A stretch of 64,000 bases of DNA, from the NCBI GenBank assembly GCA_037039925.1, contig JAXRKP010000116.1, positions 200,001 to 264,000 of the forward strand, read 5' to 3'. Made by a program: the position numbers and the translations under genes. Each line of letters opens with the position of its first letter. Position 1 is the first letter of the stretch. Positions 26,001 to 36,200 of this stretch are shown piece after piece. The stretch is from Doris montereyensis (Eukaryota > Mollusca > Gastropoda > Nudibranchia > Dorididae). The notes under the pieces were generated by a model. It saw only the letters and a list, made by a program, of their open reading frames with translations, had not been told where the DNA came from and made no database searches.

Positions 26001-29000
26001 ACTCTACTGTTATTGGGACGAGGTAAATAGAGAGCACAGTGAGACACATGCGCAGATCTTTCTTTTTGGGATGAAAAGCCAGAAGTGAGCTTCTCCTGCC
26101 TGGGGGGGGGGGGGGAGGTTTGCTTAAAGAATCAGGGATGATAATAGCGTCATGTGCGAAAACTAAGGGAATCCTTCCTTTATTCAACTTTGTTTATTAT
26201 CGCAATCATTGCATTTACCACTGTCACCGGATCAGTGCACAGAGCATTTGTCACAATCTCTTCTTCTTCTTCATGTCTGTAAATACCCCGGTTTTGGAGG
26301 ACGAACACTCAGTTACATCTTTTATTGTCCTTAAAAGTTTATAATAGTCTCCTAAATGTGTCAGTTCCAGATACTGGGGGGTGGGGGATTCAGGCCGAGT
26401 TTCTTCACGATTTGTGATGAGTTAGTGTGTCTGGAGTGGTTGGCAGAGATGCACTTTACTGTTCTCCCTGAACCTTTTCCAGTTCTGTCATAAATTTGTT
26501 TTGGTGGGGATCCCAAACAACACATGCATATTCGAGAAGAGGTTGAACAAGGGTCTTAATAAATAGCATGTGATATAACTCTACCTGCTGCCTATTGGGA
26601 TTGGCAAGATACAGTGGATTAAGTTTCCTTTCATTTTCAAAGGCTGAGCATACAAAAACAAAATGGCGTTCATCATTGATAACTTTTCTCATGCATTCTA
26701 ATGTTTTAAGAAGAGTTATATATACTTCGATAACTATTACTGTCTATTAGACCCACAATCAGTGTGAGGCTGTTGTATAGTTACAGTTGTAAGGTAATAA
26801 GAACCCAGACATGCAAGCATCGTTTAATAAAGTGTGAAATCAGAAAAATGCGAACTGAAAATCGGAGGTAGGTGTGGCGGGGTTGCAATCATCCGGAGTG
26901 GCTTGTGATTAACCAGTGACTTTTATAAAGAATTATTCTGTGTCTTGAAGAGTTGCAATTAAGCAGCAATTGTGATTAACAGAGTCGTGAAAAAGTGGAG
27001 TCAACAGTATTTCTCGTTTATTTGTGGATCTCTTACGTGCATCATACTCGCATACATGCACAGTTTCCTCATGCCAATTACTTCTGTTTTGTCTTTCATT
27101 ACGATGCATTTAATTTTATTGGATAACTCTATAAAACAGCTGCATTGTTTGAAACCATCCTTGTCAATTGTTTTGGAGAAGGGGACATGACCTAGATGGC
27201 TTAATAATAATACATGTATTGTATATTTGTTATTAATTCATCTGGAATAAACCTATGCTCATGACTCATAAAGCAATGTTCAAATGTCTTGTTTGATGCC
27301 TATAAGATACATTTCGTTACAGATGTTTACTTTATTATAGCCATATTTTTTGTTAAGACTCTTCATTGTTTTAAAATCAGGAAACATAAAAATAAACGTA
27401 AACAATAGCGTCATGTTTTGTCCTTGAGATATTATGCAGGGCTGGTGAAAGTAACCTATTACATGTATGTACATAACACAAAATAATGTATTTATTTTTC
27501 ACACAAGGAATGAAGCAATCTTTTGCAAAAAGATGTCAAGATCTTGTTTGGTATTGCTCATTTCATATCTTTCTTTTTTTTTATATTTCTCCAGCCAAGT
27601 AAAGAATTTTATGAATTGATCAAAAGTGTCAGTGCATCTGATAGTTACATGAGATTTTTGACAAGGACGGTAAAGATGTTCAGAGAAATGTAAGTTGGGG
27701 AGAATTAATACCTATTTGTCCTTTAAACGTTTGTTCACATTTCTGTCTTTTTCTTTAATACGTATTGGGTTTTTCTTCTTCAGATTAATATTTTTATTAG
27801 CTTATTATCTTCCGAGCTGTTTATATCTGCTGCTTTTTCTTCTTCAAGCTGGATGTTCTATCATTTGCAATTTAGTAAACTGTAAAAAACAACAAATTCT
27901 TTCATTTGATGAAATAAAGTATGGGCAAATGCATATACATCATGTAGATCATATTTATGGATGTATTTGTAGTAGTTGTCTCATTCTCAGAGGGTTAACC
28001 ACACCCTACTGTTTTGACAAAGTTTACATAAAATCCAAAGCTTTTGAAGTATGTTTAATGAAGTCCTTCCAAGGAAGACTCGATAGTCCACAGGCAAGGT
28101 GTCGACTTCTCAATCAAAGGTCGTGGTTCAAACCCTTTAATGGTTGAAACGTTTTATTTAATTTTTTTTTATCTTTTTATAACAAAAATTATCTGCCGGA
28201 ATATCTCGGTCAACCTGACAGTCTTTAGGACAGTGCCAGCTCAGATGTTCCAGAACTTGTAATGTGTGCTAGAAAATACGTCACCTTAACTTTGTCTGAG
28301 GGGACAGTAGTCTAGAGTCAAAATTTAAAGCAAATCAAGGGCTTCTTTGTAAATTTTAGCATTTTTAATGTTTAAATTCACAAATATCCACACGTACAGT
28401 TTGATGTAAATTTTCGTCTTTTCTTTTTTCTATTTAATTTCACCACAAATCCAGATAATGTTTAGTAATTTTGGCAAATTTTCTACTACAAAGTTTGGCT
28501 TTTTTTAGTCACATTTTGGCATGATTCATTATCCTTTTACGTAAGACATAAAGATGGATTTATAGTCTGTATCCACAAGTACCGTACATCACTTATCCCT
28601 AGTAGGCCATTTCAATTAAGTTCTTCTCAACTCTGGGAAGCCTTTTAGGCTTTTCATACTAACACTAACAAGAGCTTTCTCAGCTTATAGCTGGGTACTC
28701 ATTCACACGTGAATCAGGTGAGGAATGCAGAGTGAAGTACCTTTTCCTAAAAGTGCAACAGTGTGGGAAAAACCCACCTCTGCCAGCTGTGGGGCTTGAA
28801 CCAGTGTTGTCATGATTACAGCTCACAACATTACGGTTCAGCTACAATGCCTCCTAAACATACAAAGTATGTTAGTAAATTCCTTTTAGGCCATTACAGC
28901 CCATGAGGCAGACTTAATCTGGTTTCTATAGAGTGAAGCAGAACATTTCCAATGACACAGGTTTTTACTCCCAAGCTAGTGCTTGTACCCATTTTGCACC

Positions 29001-32000
29001 TGGGTCAAGTGGGGAAATGAGTGCTACATGTCTTTCCCAAGGAACACAATGTCGGGCCTGGCATTGCCAGGATTCAAATCTAGGACCTCATGATCTCCAG
29101 TTTGGCAGCCTAACCACTCGGCCACCGCATACACATACATCTTGGGGTTTGTGCTGATTCTACATTTTACATATATATATAGAGCTGAAATTCCATGACA
29201 GAGGAGGTAAAAATGAAATATCTTTCTTCCATTTGGTTAGAGCCTCAATGCAAAGACTGATGATGGCGATGAGCAGTACAATCATCAGTCTGGGGTGGAA
29301 ACCGGACAAACTCAAAGTGGACCGTGTGATGATTTGGAATGAATACTGGCATACGTTGTCCAATTCAAACAGATAGCTGTGTCTGCTTGTGGCCAGACTG
29401 CTGTTTTGAATGTTATGGTAAGATGTAAAGGTTAATTATTTAGCTTGTCTATTGCTTAGATATAAGATTTATCATTGTTGTTTTATTTTGATTTTCTTTC
29501 TTCTTAGTTCTTCTGTGTATGAAATGGGCAGAGAAGAGTTTTTGTTTTATTTTCTTTATTTCTATTGGTTCCATTTTTTCTCTCACTTTACTTTTGTTTT
29601 GTGGACTGGAACATTGTCTTTTGAGTTGGGGTGTTGACATTTGTTAAGATTTTGCGTTTTTGTGATGTGTCGAGGTATGTTATCTCATTACCTTTATACC
29701 TAAAATCTCTCCATAATATCATGATTTTCCCAATTTGCCGGGTTTTCCTGATAAGCCAGGGACCTTTCCGTTTAGAGAGGTAAAAATATAGAAAAATTCT
29801 GTTCCCTGAGATTTCTTCTAATTGGCCTGGTTTCCCGATTACCCAGGATTCAGATTAGAGAGGTGCCACTGTAGTTGCTAATATTTGATCACATGAGCAC
29901 TCTATATTATTTTTATGCTTCTTCTTTTAACAATTTAATAAGAAGCATGGAAATCTCATACAAAAAAAAACCGCATGAGATACAAGTGTACATGAGTATT
30001 AATTTCTTTTTTAGCATTTTGTGTCATTGCCATTTGGGGGCAGTTGGTGAGTGCTGATGGTTAAAACAAAAGTAAAAAAAAGTGCTCCTTCTAGCCATCA
30101 GGACTCATAGAGTCGGAGCTGGTCCAGTTTTCAAATCTGAAGCAGGACAGTGTTTGTATGTGAGCAGGACAAATCATGAAGCAGGACAGGGTGTTTGTAT
30201 GTGAGCTGGTGCCAGTCTCCAAATCATGAAGCAGGACAGAGGTTTGTATGTGAGCTGGTACCAGTCTCCAAATCATAGTGTTTGTGACGTCCTGGATAGG
30301 ATACTAGTCTGTCACAAGTTTTACTTTTGTTGAGTGGGAAAGTGTATGTTTTGTGTGTTTTCCAAGGGATCATGAAATGTGAACTAGTAATGCCAGGATT
30401 TGAATCCAGGAAGTCACTACCCTAAATCTGTCATCCTAACCTAGCTACAGATGTTTTACTTGAGTCACGTCTTTCATCTTGTTATGTCCTAATTCACCTT
30501 GAGATCGCCGCATGTGATGGATGAGGCAAATTTACAATGAAACAAGCAAAAGAGTCAGTGTGGCTTAACCACAAAATAATCATTCCCATGCCAGTGTGAG
30601 TGTAGTTTCTTTTATGGATGTAAGACGATTTGAATAGCATAGCTATTCCTGATGCTTCTTCTCTTTATTCTTATATGTCTGTTGCTTTACAGAAAGCATT
30701 GAAGTTCAACTGTGAGAAATCGGCTGTTTGCAAAGTTATCAAGACAAATTTGCGTAAAGAAGATAAAGATATTCCAGAATATCTCTTCTCACGTGCTTGT
30801 GCAGGTAATAAGTCATCTCATTACATGTATCATTAGTATCAATCTTTTTGTCCCCAATCACAGAATTCTCCCCCACATTTTACAGCCAAACATAAAATAA
30901 TTATCACAATTTTATAATTCTGCCACAATACAAATTTCAATTTTTCACAATCCAAGTTTCCAAAAAAAAAAAAAAACAATTAATCAAATAATTTTTCAAC
31001 AGGAAGTTTTACAATTGTAGGTAAGAAAGCTCCTGTAAAGTTATTTTTTAGGGGTAATTAACATTGTGAAAATTAAAGTTTGAAAAGGTTTTGGGGGTCC
31101 TTTACAGGTCTGATTTAATATTGACGCTTATACAGATTTTTTAATAGATACTGGAACCCACTTTTTTTCCTTGCAGCATACAAATTGTTCATGTTAAGTG
31201 TGTACAAGATATCTGTGGGACGTTCCTTTCAGTAAATTGGTTTTATTATTTTATATAGGCACCTATAGAATACCTTTTTTGTGTTTGAAAAATTGGTTTA
31301 GAATTTTATAAGTCTTGAATGTTGAAAATGTATGTTCTGAAGTATAAATTATGATTTAGCAGTAATCTGGTTTGAAATGAATTATGATTTAGCAGCAATT
31401 TGGTTTAAAAGTCAGATATGATTATAGACTAAAAAAATTTTTTATTTGGTCCTAATTCCTGCTATAAACCTTTTGAAATGTTAAAATCATCTCCTGTAAA
31501 AATCAATGGCCTTTTTAAAAGAAAATAAACAACCTTCTTTTTTTTATATGTGTAACTGGTACAAGAGCCTCAGATTTAAAAGTGAGGGTATTGAGAAACT
31601 GGAGTGGAAGGTGCTGTGAGTGGGCGTTTCTTTCATTTCTGGCCTCCAAGACAAGTAAAAATTACTCCAATGGTTAGCTTTCTGGATGAAGAGAGGTAAG
31701 TGGTGATTTTGATGGATTGAATTGTACTATCTTTTTCCCATTTCCTGGCTAAGAATCCATGTAAGGATTTAACAATGTCTGGTGATTAGTCTAATCAACT
31801 TCCATGATTTCATTAGTCACACATTGAAATGACCACATCTTGTTGATCCATCTTGAATCCCTTGATGCACACAATTCCAGGAAAATTCTCTACAAATTCA
31901 TCAACACCCTAACATACTAAAATGTTTCGTCTGACCTTCTCAATTAGGTTAGTAGTAAACGAATTGATCCTTGATGCAGGAGTCAGTAAGCCACTACACC

Positions 32001-33121
32001 TGCTCTAAATCTTTCTTTTTTTTAATCTGCGCCCAATACTAAGTAGCCAATCAGCTAACTCTTTGAGTGCTATGCCTACAACAGTTGTGGCAAGCCCGAT
32101 TATAGTGTCAGCGCTACTCCCGCATCCTTGTGGAAAAAATAGGATCATTGCTTCGAGACAAAGAGGACATACAACATCAGAAGCATCTTTCTCAAGTGGC
32201 TAAGAACAAATTAGCAAACATTTTGATCAAAAGCTACATAATCAAACGAAGCAGAAGATTCAAACTCTACAACAGCCCTGTAAAGTCCATATTAATGTAC
32301 AACAGGGCCACGAGGATTTAACAAAAAAACAGAGAAGGAAACATTGAATGCTTGCCACAAATAACAACTAAGAAGAATTTGGGAAATTAGATATATCTGA
32401 AAAAGATAACTTGAATCAATCTCTCCATAATAGGAAATGCAAGGAAAGGTCGATATCAATCCAAGTTCTAGATTCAAGATGGAGATTGTTTTGGGACACA
32501 TTTGAAGAAGAAACAAAAATATTCTAACGAATATATCATCGCCATTCTATTTTACACAAACTGAGGGCAGATGCAGGGGAAGTCCAAGCATGACACTTCC
32601 AGTCACACTGACAACAATCTAAACAACCAGAGCCTTGAAAAGTACAGAAAAAAAGTACATAAACATAGAGAGTGGCAAGCATTCATTACAGATATTAGGA
32701 AAGCGGTCAGGGCTGTGAGATCGGAAGACATTAAGTCAAGTAGACAAAATCCGATGATATATTTAGCAACTGAGGGCTCCGATATGAGAATGTGCTGAGT
32801 TTAAACTAGATCTAAATGAGGAGAACCTTTATAAGACAACAGATGAAGGCTTTGTAGGTCTAGATGTTGCAGGTGATCATTTGAATTGAATACATTGTAT
32901 TATCCACCGAGGGAAATTTGTTTTAGGAACAGAATCCTACCCCACCCCTAGTAAGGGGCATGACAGAGGAAAAGATAGTGAAAACTACATGTAGACGTAA
33001 AAGAACTGTTACTTGCATTAGATGGATAAGGGAGATAAAATTTTCTTATAGACTTTCTCTTTGTGATGACAGCCCAAATTGAGATTTTGGACATACTATG
33101 ACACACACACACACACACACA

Positions 33122-33185
<64 letters not shown>

Positions 33186-33192
33186 TTCTCTA

Positions 33193-33231
<39 letters not shown>

Positions 33232-36200
33232 GCTCACGCTCACACTCACACAAATACACATGCATACATACTAATTTTTTGGCTCTCCCTATTTTCACCC
33301 TTAAGTTTATGTAGATGTACGTGGTACAATTTATTTAGATTTAAAGTGTAACTCACTTTAGCGGGTGCTTTAAGCGCACGTTGCTGCTTGGTCATGTTTC
33401 CTTAATTTCACATGGGTAGTTGGTAGGAGCAACTGGAAGGTCTTACTTCTTTCCCTCCACTCTTCCACTTATCTTTCATCTGGCTGTTTCCTTGGAAATC
33501 ACCGCATAATGGTGGACAAGGTAAGTTTCAATGAAACAAATCCTTGCTTTCACTCTTTCAGGTGTCTTTAATCTTGCTTTCCTCTTAATTCACCCTGAGA
33601 TCACTGCCTATAGTGGACAGGGTAACTTTCAGTGAAACAAAAATACGTCATGGTACCTCCCTTTAAAGTCAGTCTTCTCTCAGTAAACATGTACCATAAT
33701 ATTGTGAACAATTTTAACAGCATAGAGTTGTATATGATGTCACTCTTGAGATGTACTTTGTACCTCTGGCATGGTGGTCTTGGTGGATTTTAGATTGAGT
33801 AGTAAAATACTATCATGTTACTTCCAGAAATTCATTATAATTGTAGATCAAACCTCATTTCATCATCTATTGTATTTACATTAAAATTCTTCCAGGAGCT
33901 ATCCCAGTAGCCACAATGAACCTTCAACAAGGTTCTCACTCCACCTGGCAAGTACCAGACTCCTGGCATCATCAAATGGTCTACGGAGTAAGCGATCAAG
34001 GTCAGATTTTCAGATTTCTTTCATCCTCTTCCCCATTTTCCCCATGCTTGTTCTAAGATCTGAGGTATTAACACTAGTGTCTAGTAAGTTTGAGTGATGG
34101 GATCAAGGTGTCCAGCAAGGTCGTAAAGTCGGAAATATGTCGGATTTTTCATACTCAGGTCGGAAAGGTCTTGAAATTGATGTATTGGGTCGGAAATGGG
34201 GCTCAGGTAGTAAAAACAGGGTTCCAATGCATCAGGAAAAACTTGAAAACAGAAAATAATGTTTCCCGGTCAAGAATACCAGGGGAAATGATATATTGAA
34301 GACAAACATGAGAGAAAATCAGGAAATCGAAGTAGACGTGAACAATTATTAGCACCGAAAATAGGAAAATGCGAATAAGATTATGGACGATGAATGATCA
34401 TTTTGTCATCCATTTCTGGTCATGCATGCTTTGCTGTCTGGCGATTTTTTCATGTTGAAACTAAAGGATTCCAATAGTTTCTTTAAAATTGTAAAGTTTG
34501 CCCGGGGAATTAGTATCAGATTTCGACACAAAGCTTTCAATACTTTCTTTAGTTTTAGCGCCTATAGCAATACCATGAACTGCCCATCTACGGCCCAGCC
34601 TCCTTTCTTCAATTTAACTTTTACTCTGGAGAGATTAAGAATGCTGTGTGTGTGTTAAAGCCGATCGCGCACATTGTTGTATGGTTCATGTCAAAGGGAG
34701 AGAGACAGAGGGCAATGTGCATATTTTAAGTCCGATTACGCACATGTGTGTGTTAGAAGGCTAGACAGAGAATGTTTGTGTGTGTTTAATGCGACTAATC
34801 ACGCATGTGTGTATTAGTATTAGAGAGAGAGTATATATGGAGAGTCTGGAGTTTACGGATGACTGAAAGGCAAATGCAAGTGTTTAGTAAGAATAGAGGA
34901 GGTTGGATGATTGAAGGGATATCATGCTCGCACAGCCTTATAGCAGAATAGAGATGGGGAAGGGGGAGCGTGAAGAAAGTCGATGTGAAAACATATGGTG
35001 GCAAAAGAAGAGGCGACTGAGTCTGACATATAGTATCGGAAGAGAAAGAGAGAATTAACGATTTAATGAATGTCTTCCACTACAGTGTAGACATGTGTGG
35101 GAAAGAGTAGACTAGAACTAGAACTAGAACCGGGAAGAAGACAATCATGTACTGTACTAGATTCAGATCTAGATCTAGATTCCGGTTTTATTGAAAAAGA
35201 AAGGAAGAGGTGTGGGGTGGTTGCCAATATAATGGAGATTTTTACCAGGGGAGGGGTGTGTAGATGTTTTACGTTGCAGTCAATTAAAAACTCTAGATCT
35301 AGTTATAAGTTTTTGATCCTGAGACTGAAAGAGAGAGACTGTGGGGGGGGGGGGGGGGAGCTAAAAGTAGAACAGAGGGGAATATTTATAATTGGCAGAG
35401 TTCAATCAAGTTATAGAAAAAACCTTCCAAACCTCATTTTCTCCTCGGTAGATTGAGTAAGTATTTGTGCGTGTGTTTAGGCTATGATATTGTCACTCTT
35501 GTGTTTGATTTATTTTTCGGGAAAGGAGATAAACAAATAATAATAAATTTCATTTTTGCACTGTTTGTATGTTTCGTTAAATGATAGGGGTAGAACTAGA
35601 TCTATCAGCTATCAGAATATTTTTTTCCCTTCAGAAATATGGAAAAATGTTGAAATATTATTAATCGAAAGTGAAACATTAAAAAAAATCTGTGATCACT
35701 TTTCATTTCATTGAGACGCACTAGATACTCATTCATGTATGATTTGAATTAACAATTTATAACAATGCATTGAATTTGGAAATATTTTCGCTGTTCTCCG
35801 TTTCTGGCATCGAGAGTATTTAATTTCCTAGGTAGGATTTTTTTGTGTTGAGGTAGGAAATTTTCAGTTGACTTTGTGCTGGACATCCTGTGGGATGAAG
35901 AGAATTTGAATCAATTAAGATTTATTGTTTGTTAATGTATCCATCCTCATAACTCTTATCATCTTCTTTCTCTATGTACAATTTTCAGGTCTTTACTTGA
36001 CCAACCCTCTTGAGATAATATCTGAAAGGTCAGCCATGAAACAGCTTTGCAGTGACTCTGTTCTACTTGTGAGGAGACAGGATATTATTTCCCGATTTCA
36101 GGAGACAACAGATCTAAGCCAGCTCTTGGATCATCCAGACCCCGTTGGATGTCTATGAATGTATTAGGTAGGGAAATTTATTCTTTCTTTTTTTTACACT

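Noticed and set aside
27695..28147. 150-codon frame with hydrophobic N-terminus
   Set aside because: It starts inside an intron after a clear donor and ends in a SINE; the hydrophobic stretch is a T-rich intron.
35097..35456. 119-codon frame
   Set aside because: It lies inside the 0.9-kb repeat and the second copy of the repeat breaks it.
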